From Calliphora vicina (taxonomy: Eukaryota > Arthropoda > Insecta > Diptera > Calliphoridae): DNA of 64,000 bases. The first letter of the stretch is position 1, and the number at the start of each line of letters is the position of its first letter. The translations under genes were made by a program, and so were the position numbers. Location of the stretch: NCBI RefSeq assembly GCF_958450345.1, contig NC_088783.1:21641701-21705700 (forward strand), in the 5' to 3' direction. This document shows positions 44,736 through 58,381 of this stretch, in pieces. The notes below the pieces were generated by a model, which ran no database searches, was not told the DNA's origin, and was given only the letters and a program-made list of their open reading frames with translations.

Positions 44736-45109
44736 CCCAATAAATACGAAAGCGCCAAAAATTTAAGCACTTGACTTGAATGGAAATATAATTATGTTTT
44801 GAACTTGAAAAATATTTAAAAAAATTCAATATTTTTCCCATTAAATATTATTCCCAATAAGCATTTTTACTGGAATTCAAGTTGAATGCAAGTGTAATTC
44901 AAGTCTTGAATTATAGTCAAGCAATTGCATTATAGTTGTATTCTCCAGTAAAAAAGAAATCTAAATTCAAGCCATTTGATGTTAAAAAGTATTGAATTTT
45001 TTTCAAATATTTTGCAAGTTTAAAACATAATTAATTATATTTGCATTCAAGTCAAATTCGAACAAAATGTTCAAGTGCTTGAATTTTTGGAGCATTAGTG
45101 TTTATTGGG
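44736..45109. mobile_element. Foldback MITE with long inverted arms, 374 bp
   Basis: It starts CCCAATAAATACGAAAGCGC and ends with the counterpart ATTAGTGTTTATTGGG; arms of about 140 bp share CCAAAAATT, AAGCACTTGA and TATGTTTT blocks. A second inverted pair (TTTTTACTGGAATTCAAG against ATTCTCCAGTAAAAAAG) lies in the centre, making a hairpin within a hairpin. Confidence 0.82.
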
Positions 45110-46334
45110 CAGGGTATTCTTTCAAATGTTTTTTAAATAAAAAAATCCTATAGTTGCTTAAAGTGATAGGAATATTTAAAGTTACATTAAATTCGTGAAA
45201 AAAATTAAAATTTCTCTTTATAAAAAAATAAAAATGGAAATTTCCATAAGAAAAAAAAACAGAAATTGAAAATCCATAATAAAATTTAAAACAATTTATC
45301 ATGTAATTAACTTAATATTCATTATATTTATGCCATTTTTGTTTATAACAATAATAATACACATAAATTACCATTTAATTAAAAAGAGTTCAACTGGCCC
45401 AATTATGCTGTGGAATCAATAAATAGTACCCATATAATCCCTAATGACATTCGTTGGTAGTATACACACAATTGAACATCCATATGAATTTAGTATATAT
45501 TATGATAGACATTTATAATTTTGTTTATTTTTGTTGTTGTTTTTGTTTCTTATGTATAGGTAGGTATCTATGTTTGTGTACTACGATTTAAATACACAAA
45601 AACATAAACAAACACGCACACGCAGGCACTCGCGCCTAAAAGTATGTGAAACCGTTATACCGAAAAAATATAGAACCTTTTAAACATCCTCGTACTATTT
45701 ATAATTGAACTGTAATTATTGTTATTAAAAGTCATTTGCCATTAAACATTTACACATAGACACTCAGGGGATTTTAGCTTCTAAATAAACACAAATTTGT
45801 TTTTTTTATTTGAAATTTGTTTCAGTTTTTATTTTTATTAAATATTTGTTATTTTTAAAATGAATACCATAATATTTTGATTTTTTGTTTATTTTTATTT
45901 TAATTTACAGCATATTTTATTAATTAATTATATGTATATATTTTTTTAAAACTTTTGTGGTTTTATATATCAAGGTATTTTTGTATACACTTCAAATTTT
46001 TTCTAAGAATTTATCTCCTTTTTTTGTTATTTTTAAAAATTCCCGTTTCACTGGTTCTGTTTGTTTCAAAGCCAAACGTATCGTTGTAGAGTTAAAAGAC
46101 AACTAAAACAATTTTGCCATTATCCATAGTGAAAATAGTTGTATACAATTTATAGAAAATATCATTTTACTAAGAAAAGCTTTAATCACTCTCTTTCAGT
46201 GTGTAAATTACTCTCACTTTTCACTTAAACAGCAAGCTTTTTATTAAGCTTTTCTCCATTATAAAACCTTTTTGTAAAAGCAAGGATATTACAATTGGTA
46301 CTTTCTTTGGTACCATTGAAAACAACAAAGAAAA
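45110..46334. other. AT-rich stretch without recognised feature
   Basis: A CA-rich piece with CACGCACACGCAGGCACTCG at about 45613-45635 is the only compositional outlier. No gene or element was recognised. Confidence 0.5.
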
Positions 46335-46362
46335 TGGTATATCAATAATTATTGATATACCA
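46335..46362. repeat. 28-bp perfect palindrome
   Basis: The arm TGGTATATCAATAA is followed at once by its exact reverse complement. It lies just before the third copy of the 365-bp tandem family and may mark a hairpin or a terminus of the adjoining repeat. Confidence 0.95.
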
Positions 46363-46369
46363 AAGAAGA

Positions 46370-47985
46370 TTTTTATGTATATCAAACAAAAAACTAAAAT
46401 TTTGTGAAAATGAGCTAATTCACTTAATTTATGAATAAATTCGAAAATAATCCAAAGATGTTTATGATCAATATCTTATTTGGTTCCTATTACATGTGGC
46501 TTTGCGATAAAGCAAACAATCTGAACAATTTCTGCCATTTTCCATTTTTCATTATTTTTTAAAACAAACAAATTTTCTATTTTCACGTAAAAAATATAGT
46601 TTTTGCTACAATTTGTTATTATAACTCCGAAACTACTGAGCCGATTGAAATGCAATATATATATGAAAATTTGTACATAACATGGGGAAAATGTTTTCAA
46701 AATTCAATCAATCGAAAGAAGAACATTAACTACTCAATTTTATGTATATCAAACCAAAAAAATAAAATTTTTTGATAATGAGCGAATTCAATTAATTGTG
46801 AATAAATACGAAAACAATCCATAGATTTTTATAATCGAAATATCATTTTGTTGCTATGATATGTGGATTTAAGATAAAATAATAAATCTTAAAAATTTCT
46901 GCCGTTTTCGATTTTTCATTATTTTTTAAAACAAAAAAAATGTTCTATTTTCACGGAAAAAATATATTTTTTGCTACAATTTGCTATTATAACTCCGAAC
47001 CTACTGAGCCGATTGAAATGCAATATATGCACGAAAATTTGTACATAGTATGGGGAAAATGTTTTAGCAATTGAATCAATTGAAAGAATATTATTCTACT
47101 CAATTTTTCGTATATCAAAAAAAAACTAAAATTTTGTGAAAATGAGTTAATTCACTTAATTATGAATAAATTCGAAAATAATCCATAGATTTTTATGATC
47201 AATATCTCATTTTGTTCCTATTACATGGGACTTTGTGATAAAGTAATTAATCTGGAAAATTTCTGCCATTTTCCATTTTTCATGATTTTTTAAAACAAAA
47301 AAAAATTATATTTTCACGTAAAAAATATATTTTTTGATTCAATTTGTTATTATAACTCCAAAACCACTGAGCCAATTGAAATGCTTTATGTATATGAAAA
47401 TTTCTACATAATATGGGGAAAATGTTTTCAAAATTCAATCAATCGAAAAAGAACATTAACTACTCAATTTTATGTAAATCAAATAAACAACTAAAATATT
47501 TTGAAAATGAGCTAATTCACTTAATTGTGAATAAATGCGAAAAGAATCAATCGATTTTAATGCACGATATCTTATTTTGTTCCTATTACTTGTGGCTTTA
47601 CGATAAAGCAATAAATCTTAAAAAGTTTTGCCATTACCGATTTTTCATGATTTTTTTAAAACAAAAAAAAAAATATTTTCAAGTAAAAAATATTTTTTTG
47701 CTTCAATTTGTTATTATAACTCCGAAACTACGGAGCCGATCATAACGCAATATATAAATGGATTAAAGGTTATGTAAATCTCAACTCTAGTTTACTTTAA
47801 TAATATCGGATTAAAGGTTATGCTAATTTAAATTTTTTTAAGTTTATAATTTTACTTAAAAATTTAAAAAAAAACTCTCCATAGAATTTAAATTTGGACC
47901 ATATTTGTACTACTGTTACGCACAATACATCAAAATTGTGTAGTGGTTTAAAAAGCCTTTAAAATTGTTTCGATTTTGCTGCTAC
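46370..47985 (+). repeat. 365-bp tandem repeat array, third copy of the family
   Basis: About four units with landmarks TACTCAATTT at 46731, 47097 and 47461 (spacing 366 and 364). Each unit carries AACTCCGAAACTACTGAGCC, ATGGGGAAAATGTTTT and TTCACTTAATTGTGAATAAA-type text. The right side contains ATTGTGTAGTGGTTTAAAAA and TTTCGATTTTGCTGC, the decayed inverse of the left end of 25158; no left terminus is visible. Short frames inside are repeat shadows. Confidence 0.85.
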
Positions 47986-49059
47986 AATTCTAAAATTTAG
48001 AGCTTTATTTTCTAAATCTAAGATTTGTTCATCAGTAAAAAGCAAATTTTGACAACAATTTTTGGCACTTTTTATACATTAGACTCTTTATAAAAAGTTT
48101 ATTCCTTTGTACCTTATTTTTAATGAAATAATAATATTTTAATTTCACTGGTATCCCTGCCTTTAATAAAGCTTTATTGTTTTATTTTCCCTTTTTAATT
48201 TATTTCAGTGCATGTGGGTGTAGTAGTAAAATAAAGAAAAAAGCTTTTAGTAGTAAAAATCTTGACACTTTTTCATTCATTTTTATTGTGTGGAGCATCA
48301 TAAGCAATAACAACAACATCTCAAAACCAACACGTGTTTTCTTCGCTTGTGTGCGTTTGTATGTATAGCTTTGTTTTGTTTACTTTTTCTTTTTTTTGTT
48401 CCTCTTTTGTTTTGGCTAAAGCTCTCTGAGAGTGTTGTTACTGTTTATTAAGGGATTATTTAGGGACAAACAAAACAAGTTCTCTTCTATAGAAATATAA
48501 GTATTTATTTGTTATTTAAACGCTTGTGGAGCTACACATGTAAGAGTAAATATAGAGTTTTGTTGTATTTTTGTCTGTATTGTGTTGTTATTTTTAGCTT
48601 TTTTTGTTAATATCACTTGTTAGATTTTTTACGGGAAAAACATATGATGCGGTTTTAACGCTTTAGGGACTATTAAAAAAAATACATTATTATTGGTCAA
48701 AATTCAATGGAATTTTCAAAGTTTATTTGCAGTTCTTTTGAAATTAAAATATTATTATATTAATTTAAAAAGTTTTAACAAAAAATACATGATAATTAGC
48801 AGTGTTTGTGTTGATAGAAGAATTTCTTAATAAATTTATATGTACGTATGAGTAATATTTAGTTATAAAATTTATTATTAAACATACTTTCTAAAGAAAA
48901 ACATTGTCTTGCTAAATAAACAGCATTAAATAATGTAGCAAATGATCTAGTGCAGTTTATATTCCCGATTAGTTATATAATAAATTCAATGATAACTCGT
49001 AACTTGTTTTTTGTAGACAGAATTTAATGCTCATAAACAATTTTTAGATTTATAAAAGG
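47986..49059. other. AT-rich stretch without recognised feature
   Basis: The 63-codon frame at 48177 has no domain. No RNA or element terminus was recognised. Confidence 0.5.
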
Positions 49060-51550
49060 TATATACAAAATTTTGATAAATTTAAAAATCGTATGAATAA
49101 TTCGGTAAATATACATATAAAATTTTATGTAGAGAATACTATAAGGCTGCTTTGAGTATATTATAATTTCGATATTGTTAAATTTTTGAAGATTTTCACG
49201 TAAAATACATTGTTTACATAATGTAAACAACTGTAATTTTTGGTAAATTTGAAGAAAATTTCTAATATTTTGATAATATTTAAATATTTACATGGAAAAT
49301 ACATTGTTTACATAATGTCAACAATTGAACAATTTCGCAAATCAAAGTAAATCTCTTAATACTTGCTAAATTTTTGAAGATTTTATATTATTTACATGAA
49401 TAATACATTGTTTACATAATGTAAAAAATGTAAATTTTGGATAAATTTATTAAAAATGTTTATTATTATAGAGATAATCTATTATTCACATGGAAAATAC
49501 ATTGTTTACATAATGTAAACAATTGTAATTTTTGGTAAATTTGAAGAAAATTTCTAATATTTTGATAATATTTAAATATTTACACGGAAAATACATTGTT
49601 TACAAAATGTCTACTATAGAAATTGTTGTGTAAATTGAAAAAAATATTTTAAAATTTGTTTAATGTTATGAGGATTTTGTATTATCTACATGAAAAATAC
49701 ATTATTTACACAATGTCAACAATTGAAAAATCTAATAAATCACATGAAATTTATTAAAACTTGTTAAATTTTTAAGGATTCTTTATTGGTTGCATGCAAA
49801 ATACATAGTTTACATGAAAAATACATTATTTACACAATGTCAACAATAGAAAAATTTTGTAAATCACAAACATTTTCTTAAAACTGGTTTAGTTTTTGAA
49901 GATTCTGTATAGCTTGCATGAAAGATACATTGTTTACATGAAAAATACATTATTTACACAATGTCAACAATTGAAAAATTTAATAAATCACAAGAAATTT
50001 CTTAAAATTTGTTAAATTGTTGAAGATTCTGTATTGCTTGTATGAAAAATACATTGTTTACATCTAAAGTACATTATTTACGCTATGTCAATAATTGAAA
50101 AATCTAGTAAATCACAAAAAATTTCTTAAAACTAGTTAAATTGTTGAAGATTCTGTACTGCTTGCATGAAAAATACATTGTTTACATAAAAAAAAAATTC
50201 TTTACACAATGTCAACAATAGAAAAATTTTGTAAATCACAAACATTTTCTTAAAACTGGTTAAGTTTTTGAATATTCTGTATTACTTGCATGAAAAATAC
50301 ATCATTTACACAATGTCAACAATTGAAAAATTTGGTAAATCACATGATATTTTTTAAAACTTGTTAAAGTTTTGAGGATTATGTATTTCTTGCATGAAAA
50401 ATACATAGTTTACATGAAAAATACATTATTTACACAATGTCAACAATTGAAAAATCTAGTAAATCACAAGAAATATCTTAAAACTTGTTTAATTGTTGAA
50501 GATTCTGTATTGCTTACATGAAAAATATATTGTTTACATGAAAAATACATTATTTACACAATGTCAACAATTAAAAAATCAAGTAAATCATATGAAATTT
50601 CTTAAAACTTGTTAAATTGTTGAAGATTAAGTATTGCTGGTATGAAAAATACATTGATTACATAAGGCAACAATAGAAATTTTTAGGAAAATTAAAATAT
50701 TTTTTTTTAATTTTTAAAAATTCCTTGTTTACAAACTATCAGCAATGGAAATTTTAATAAAAAATTCTTATTATTTTGAAGATATTTTAATATATTTATT
50801 ATTTACATAATGTCAACAATTTAAATTTTTGCTAAAATTAAAAAACTATTCCATTATTTGTTAAATTTACATACAAATTTATTGTCTACATATTAGCAAT
50901 TATGTAAATCAAAAGAAATTATCTCAAACTTGTTAAATTTTTAAAGATTTCATATTATTTACATGAAAAATACATTATTTACATAATGTAAAAAATGTAA
51001 TTCTTAGCAAAATTAATTTAAATATCTAAAACTTCAAGATTTTATGAAGATTTTGTATTATTTTCAAGTAAAATACATTGTTTACATAATGTCAACAATT
51101 GAAATTTTTGAAAAATTTAAAGAAAATTCTTAAAAATATTTTTTAAAATTATGCTATTTAAATAATTATAAATTGAAAAATAAATTGTTTACATAGTGCC
51201 AACAATTAAGCAATTCTGTAAACTAAAAGAAACTTACTGAAACTTGTTAAATTTTTGAAGATTTCGTATTATTTACATGAAATAAACATTATTTACATAA
51301 TGTAAACTATATAAATTGTTAGCAAAATTAAAGAAAACTCCTTAAACTTCAAGATTTTATGAATATTTTGTTTTATTTTCATGTAAAATACATTGTTTAC
51401 ATAATGTCAACAATTGAAATTTTTGAGAAATTTAAAGAAAATTCTTAAAAAAAAAATATATATATGAAATTTTTCTATTATTTTCAGGGCAACACTTTGT
51501 TTACATGATGTCAACAATTGCAATTTTCAGGAATATTTTCGAAATTAGCA
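49060..51550 (+). repeat. Satellite-like array with palindromic core, block 1
   Basis: The core ACATTGTTTACATAATGT followed by CAACAATTG recurs throughout. In several units it reads ATTGTTTACATAATGTAAAC, a near-perfect hairpin. Core spacing is about 94-106 bp at the left (49207, 49301, 49405, 49499, 49593) and settles at 124 bp in the middle (49699, 49823, 49947, 50071), where each unit carries two TACAT…GAAAAATACATT elements. The 124-bp units are more alike than the flanking ones. Confidence 0.92.
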
Positions 51551-52904
51551 TTTTAATTAAAATAGTAATATAACACTGTAACACAGTGTTATTTTTGATT
51601 TTTTTTTTTCTGAGTTAGTTTTTATCGTTTTTTCTAAGTTTTACAAAGATTTTTGTATTGTTATCATTATGAAGAATTGATTGCAGTAGCAATATTTATT
51701 TATTACGAAACTACTAGAGGCAGCAAAAACAACCCCGAAATAATTAAAGTTTGAGTACAGATACTAACAAGCAGCATAATCACAGGTAAAGTAATGTGCC
51801 TAGAGTCTTAAAACACAGACAGAATGTCTAAAACAGAGTAAGAATAAGTGTGTCTAGCTGTGTATTACTAATAACTACTGCAGTAGATGAAACAAATTGT
51901 TAAGGAATACTTTTTGCCAACAATTTGTAAGAAATTTGCTAAAGAATAATGGGAAAAATTACAGATAATTTGTAACAAAAGTTTATTGTAGAAAATAAAT
52001 ACTTATCAAAACTAGATAAAGCAAATGCTGCTTGTATTCACTTAGAAAATAAAATCATAGATAAATACACATGGATAGGAAAATCTCCTGTTAAAGACCT
52101 AACTCAGTTGTCAAAAACCTAAGTGTTGAGAATGTATTAGTCATAGAGAACATAGAGCGGAAACTCGAAAAAAACTCAAACAAAAAAATTTCTCAAAATA
52201 TTTACACATACGAGTGTTGTTTTTGTTTTCACATAGTTTTTTTTACTAATACATTCCCACCACTTAGGTTTTTGACAACTGAGTTAGGTCTTTGACAGGA
52301 GATTTTCCGCTCTATGTGTTTTCTCTATGGTATTAGTGATTATTTTGAGTAATTTTTTGATTGAGTTTCTTTTTGTAGTTTCCGCTCTATGTATTTCTCT
52401 ATAAATAGAATCTGTTATTTCTGTTTAATTGCTAACATATATCGAAAAATAATCATGTCACACCAAAAAAAAAAACATAACAAACAATGTTATTTCAAAA
52501 CTCTTTTGTGACCAATATCCACATCATGATTGAATTTTTAGCCTTCAATGTTCAAATTATTTGAGCCCAATAAACAAAAAACTAACATATTTACCTAATC
52601 ACCTACATTTGGAGTAAATGAAAATAGAAACTAAACCATACAAAATTAAAATTCTTTGGAACAAAAACCAAACCATTGAAAAACTTTTACTCATTTTGTT
52701 GTTATAGATTGATTAACTATTTAAAGGGTTGTTCGTTCATTTTTATGTTTGTTTTTTCATTCGCCTCTTTTGTCTGCAAGCATTTGAAACCAAAAACCAT
52801 GAAAACAATATAGAAAAAGTCACACTTTCACACAACTTAATAAGCCAATGCGGAAAATGAATTGTGTAGAAGGCGACTAGATGATACCTTATCATACATT
52901 TTAA
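51551..52904. other. Spacer between the two satellite blocks
   Basis: Apart from the foldback element at 52078-52410, no feature was recognised. AACACTGTAACACAGTGTTA near 51573 is a short palindrome. Confidence 0.5.
52078..52410. mobile_element. Foldback element with 65-bp arms
   Basis: The left arm 52078-52145 (GGAAAATCTCCTGTTAAAGA, CCTAACTCAGTTGTCAAAAA) is mirrored at 52245-52308 with few mismatches. CATAGAGCGGAAAC and its inverse TTCCGCTCTATG recur in the centre and on the right (52152, 52305, 52380). Single-arm relatives lie at 19519-19575 and, more diverged, 921-1188. No coding capacity. Confidence 0.82.
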
Positions 52905-55215
52905 TTAATTGTAAAAGTATACAAATTTAAATTTTTTACATAATATCAAAAATTAAATTTTCAGTTAACTTAAAAAAATTTAAAAAAAATTTTAAATTGT
53001 ATAACAATTTTCATATTTTTTATATTGTAAATACATTGTTTACACAATGTCAATAATTTAAATTTTAGGTAAATTTAAAAAAAACTCTTAAAAATAGTAT
53101 TTTTATAAACATAGTCTTCTATTTACATGAAAAATACATTGTTTACATAATGTCAACAATTGAAAAATGTTTTATATTAACAGAAATTTTAATTTTTGAG
53201 ACATTTATAATATTTACATGAATTATACATAATTTACATAATGTAAACAATTGAAATATTTGGCAATATTAAAGAAAATGACTTTATATTGAAAATTGTA
53301 TATAGATTTGGTATTATTTACATGGAAAATACATTGTTTACATAATGTCAACAATTCAAAAATTTTGTATATATGTATATAAAGAAATTTCCTGAGGCTT
53401 GTTAAATTTTTAAAGATTTGTTTATTATTTACAGTAAAAATACATTATTTACATAATGTAAAAAAATTATTGTTTTAGTAAAATGAAAAAAATATTTCAA
53501 AATTTAGTTTAATTAGTGAAAAAATTTTATTATTCAGGCAAAACTACATTATTTACATAATGTCAACAATTGAAAAATGTTGTATATCAAACTAATTTTC
53601 TTAAAACTAGTTAAATTTTTGAAAAATTCATATTATTTACATGAAAAATACATTATTTACATAATGTCAACAATTGAAAAATGATTTATATCAAAATAAA
53701 TTTATTTTATTAAGTTATATTTTAAGACATTTATAATATTTACATGAATTATACATTATTTACATAATGTAAACAATTGAAATATTTAGCAATATTTTAT
53801 AGAAAATCAATGTTTTGCTAATTTTATGAAGATTTGGTATTATTTACATGGAAAATACAATGTTTACATAATGTCAACAATTGAAAAATGTGACATATCT
53901 AAAGAAATTTCTTGAGACTTGTTAAATTTTTAAAGATGTTTTTATTATTCACAGGAAAAATACATTATTTACAGAAAAAGATGTATTATTCAGGTAAAAC
54001 TACATTATTTACATAATGTCAACAATTCAAAAATATTAAATATCAAACAAATTTTCTTAAAACTAGTTAATTTTTTGAAAAATTCATAGTATTTACATGG
54101 AAAATACATTGTTTACATAATGTCAACAATTGAAAAATGTTGAATAACAAAAGAAATTTCTATGATTAAGTTAAATTTTTGAGACATTTATAATATTTAC
54201 ATGAATTATATATTATTTACATAATGTAAACAATTGAAATATTTAGCAATATTAAAGAAAATGACTTTATATTGAAAATTTTATGAAGATTTGGTATTAT
54301 TTACATGGAAAGTTCATTGTTTACATAATGTCAATATTTGAAATTTTTAGAAAATTAAAAATTATTTCACAAATTCATTGTATTTTTGTAAATGTTTGTA
54401 TTATTTACTCGAGAAATACATTGTTTACATAATGTCAACAATTGAAATTTCAAGTAAATTTGAACAAAAATTAACATTTCTTATAGAGATTTTATATAAT
54501 TTAAAAGTAATTTAAATTTAATAAAAAAATGCGTTGTTTACATAATGTCAACAATTTAAATTTCGAGTAAATTTTTAAAAATGTGAAAATTTCTTAAATT
54601 TTTTTCAGATTTTACATAATTTACACCGGAAAATACATTGTTTACATAATTCAACAATTTTAATTTTCTTCGAAATTAAGAAAATTTTAATAAAATTCTT
54701 ACAATTATGGAAGATTTCTTATTATTTACATGGAAAATACATTGTTTACATAATGTCAACAATTGAACAATTTTGTATATTTAAGAAATTTCTTGAGACT
54801 TGATAAATTTTAAAGATTTTTTTATTATATACATGAAAAATACATTATTTACATAATGTAAACAATTGATGGTTTTAGTAAAATGAAGAAATATTTTTGA
54901 TATTGTGAAAAAAACATTATTATTCCGGTGAAAATACATTCTTTACATAATGTCAACAATTGAAAAATGTTGTATATCAAACAAATTTTCATAAAACTAG
55001 TTAAAAAATGTTGTGCATCAAAAGAAATTTCTTGAAACTGGTTAAATTTTTTAAGATTTTGTATTAAAGTACATTGTTTACATAATGTCAACAATTAAAA
55101 TTTTAAGTAAGTAATGTCAAAAATTGAAAACTGTTCTAAATCAAAAGAATTTTATTAAATTTGTTATTATTTACATGAAAATTACATATTTACATAATTT
55201 AAATTTTTAGTAAAA
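52905..55215 (+). repeat. Satellite-like array with palindromic core, block 2
   Basis: The same core as block 1 (ACATTGTTTACATAATGTCA) recurs at about 103-105 bp spacing (for example 53033 and 53136), with ATTTACATGAAAAATACATT linkers. The units are more diverged than the 124-bp units of block 1. The array fades out near 55215. Confidence 0.9.
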
Positions 55216-55294
55216 TTAAATAGAATCCCTTTCCAGAATATTTGAGCAGAATTTAACATTAGATTTCATAATTCATTATTTTACATTTATTTTT

Positions 55295-55610
55295 AACTAG
55301 TTGATCGCCCCGGCTTCGCCCGGTAGCATTTACTAATGTTAGTTCTTCAAGTTTCTCCAACCCACGCACACCACCCTGTTCTTATTTGTTTGTAAATAAA
55401 ATATCTAAATTTGTACTGCATACGTTAGGGAGCTTTTTTTATTACGTTGACTGGACTCACAAAAAAAAGAATTTCCGAGTTTTACCCGGAATTTTTCGAA
55501 TAAAAAGAAAATCAGCCGAATCGCTCCAGCCGTTCTCTCGTGATGACATTACATACATGGACCATTTCATTTTTATATTTATTTTTTTAAATCATGTCTT
55601 AACCCAAACT
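55295..55610 (+). repeat. Dispersed insect repeat (CTAGTTGATCGCCCCGGCTT start)
   Basis: ACTAGTTGATCGCCCCGGCT then TCGCCCGGTAGC is a start found in many insect interspersed repeats. Later comes CCAGCCGTTCTCTCGTGATG and TTTTTATATTTATTTTT, the usual end style. The frame at 55386 translating as RVLPGIFRIKRKSAESLQPF is this repeat read through, not a gene. Likely related in class to 40785-42305. Confidence 0.65.
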
Positions 55611-56815
55611 ACCACTGACTCCGTGTGTAGGGTATCTCCCGCACATAATGAAGTGTTATCATTGCAAACAGATGAGTCAGCCAAAAAAGCAGTGTGCACA
55701 CGGGGTAAAAGTGTTTAAAGGGTGTTAAAACATTTTGATGGGAGTTTATTGTTATTTTTCCGTGTTCACAGTCATTCTAACGTTACTATTTTTTTCCAGC
55801 TAAAAGTTTTCTTTTTTTTCTCTCCCGTTTTCCAAATGAAATACGTCGTTGTAAAAAATAAAAGGCTACAAAAAAAATATTTGTTCATTGTGCTTGTCGG
55901 TCGTGCGCTACACATGGGTGGTCTGAATAAATATAATAATCATCCAATGATGGTGCATGTTGTCTACACCTCGACTTTATATTTTCATTTCTCATTTTAT
56001 TTTAACAATTTTATTGTAGTGACTGACTAACTGCACGTAGACCTCCTCTCTCGTTCCTTTAACACCTGATAGTGAAATATAGTCAATTTAAACAAAACAT
56101 GTACTCCCAACCAGGTACACAGGTGTTTTTTATTCTTTTTTTTTTCTATTATTATGAGGAAAAGTTGTACGTGTGCATATTTATTTTGTACAAACAACTG
56201 AGTTATCTGAGCGGAATAAGTTTAAAAGTTTGTGGGTGTTTGTTTATGGTTTGTGGTGGTTGAATTATTATTGGAGTATCTATCTATTGTAGTGTATCTT
56301 GTTGCAAGCAGTGTTACATTTAGTTAGACTTTCATACTTAAATACGTATCTATATATAAAGAGTTGTAATAAAAGTCTATTTAGGAAGTAATTTTATACG
56401 GTTGATTGGAGGGTTTTTTTTGAAATTTTTGTGTATTTTTGTGGGGGAATTTATTTCAAGGTTGTGTTTTTTATTATTATTATTGTTTGTTTATCATTCG
56501 GCAATCAGTGGTTAAACTGTGTCGTTATACGTATTAAATAATTGTTGTTTTTTTTTTGCTGAAATTCTCATAGGAACAGCTATATATAAAACCAAATAAA
56601 TTGTGTCAAGTCATATTTTGTTACCCAACGTATGAGTAATGTTTATGTATGTTTGTGATTTTGCTAAAATATTTGTACGTATGAGTAATATTTATTACAA
56701 AAAGGAGTTTAATTCCACGAATTCTAGTCATGATAAAGAATACAATATATGTACTAACTATTTAAATTTTAATAAGTTAAAGCAGACATATGAGTGATCA
56801 GTTTTTTATTATAAA
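55611..56815. other. AT-rich stretch without recognised feature
   Basis: Frames at 55722-56030 and 56072-56263 are rich in Phe/Tyr/Val with no domain. Nothing else was recognised. Confidence 0.5.
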
Positions 56816-57172
56816 CAGGCCTATCACACATTTTGTTCGGAATGGTTTCAATTCCGTTGTTTTTATTCCGATCGATTTCGTTTTAGGTTCTTCAGATTCC
56901 GTGTAATTTATTAATTCCAAAAATATTTCATAATTCTGGATTTCTGATTTTAATTTGACAGCGTTTTTTATATTAAAACAAATGTGAAGGTTTTTGTACA
57001 AAAATTTATTAAAAATATTGGAAAATCAAATAATTTCGAACTAATATCAATTCCACTTTGAAAACTGAAAGTGGTTTCATTCCGAACGAAATTTTCGTTT
57101 TACTTTTTCTGAAGAAGCAAAATGCGGAATTAATTCCACTTTCGATCGGAATGGAATTCTGTGACAGGCTTG
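56816..57172. mobile_element. MITE with CAGGCCTRTCACA-type termini, 357 bp
   Basis: It starts CAGGCCTATCACACATTTTG then TTCGGAATGG and ends GGAATTCTGTGACAGGCTTG. ATTCCGATCGA and GGAATTAATTCC blocks occur in inverted orientation in the two halves. Arms are imperfect and no target duplication is clear. Superfamily unknown. Confidence 0.65.
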
Positions 57173-57239
57173 ATAGTACGCACTCTAAAACAGATAAAGA
57201 AAGAATTATTTTTTCGGTATCAAATTACGAAAAAATTTC

Positions 57240-58381
57240 ATAGAAATAACTGTTATACAGAAGTTTTTCTATGGAAAAAACTGTAATACAAACATTTTTC
57301 TAAAGTTAAAAACAGTTATACATAATTTTTTTATTTCATACATTTCTCTATATTAAAAACTGTTATACTGAAATGTGTCTATAGAATAAACTGTTGTACT
57401 GAAATGTGTCTATAGAAAAAACTGTTATGCACAATTTTTTTGTAGAAAAAACTGTTATACACACATTTTTCTATGGAAAAAACAGTTATACAAACATTTT
57501 CCTATAGAATAAACTGTTATACAAAAATGTTTAAAATTTAAATTTAGAAATTAAAGTAATACACAAATTTTGTATTAGAAAAAAAATTTTCCAAATAAAA
57601 AACTGTTATACAGACATTGTTCCAAAGAATAAACTGTTATACACAAATTTTTCTAGAGAAAAACTGTTTCACAAAAATGTGTCTATAGATGAAAATAGTT
57701 ATACATCAATTTTTTAAAAAAGAAACTTTTATACACAAATTTTTCTATAGACAAAACTATTATAGATACATATATGCATACATTTCTCTATAGAAAAACT
57801 GTTATACAGACATTTTCCTATAGAATAAACTGTTATACAAAAATGTCTCTATAGAAAAACTGTTATGCACAAATTTTTCTGTAGAAGAAACTGTTATACA
57901 CACATTTTTCTATAGAAAAAAAGTTTTATACACAAATTTTTCTTTAGAAAAAACTGTTATACAGAAATTTCTCTATATAAAAACTGTAATACACAAATTT
58001 TTCTATATACAAAAAAAGTTATACCGAAATTGTTCCATAGAAGAAACTTTTATACACAAATTTTTCTATTGATAAAAACAGTTTACATAATTTGTTTAAT
58101 AGAAAACTGTTATACACAAATTTGTCTATAGACAAAACTGTTATACATACATATGCATACATTTTTCTATAGAAAAAACTATTATGCACAATTTTTTCTG
58201 AATAAGAAACTGTTATACATAAATTTTTCTATAGAAAAAAATGTTATATACAATTTTTTTTACAGAAAAAAATTTTATAAACAAATTTTTCTTTAGAAAA
58301 AACTGTTATATACATATTTTTGTTTATAAAAAACTGTTATACACAAATTTTTCAATATGAAAAGCAGTTATGCATACATAT
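57240..58381 (+). repeat. 31-bp minisatellite, block 1
   Basis: The unit AACTGTTATACACAAATTTT followed by TCTATAGAAAA repeats about 36 times with substitutions and small length changes. Variants include ACATACATATGCATACATTT at about 57767 and 58146. Confidence 0.93.

Noticed and set aside
49060..55215. CRISPR-like regular repeats
   Set aside because: Regularly spaced cores might suggest a CRISPR array, but the intervening sequences are themselves related units, the repeats are degenerate, and the genome is eukaryotic.
55386..55718. 110-codon frame with RKSAESLQPFSRDD
   Set aside because: It is the read-through of a common insect interspersed repeat (55295-55610), not a gene.
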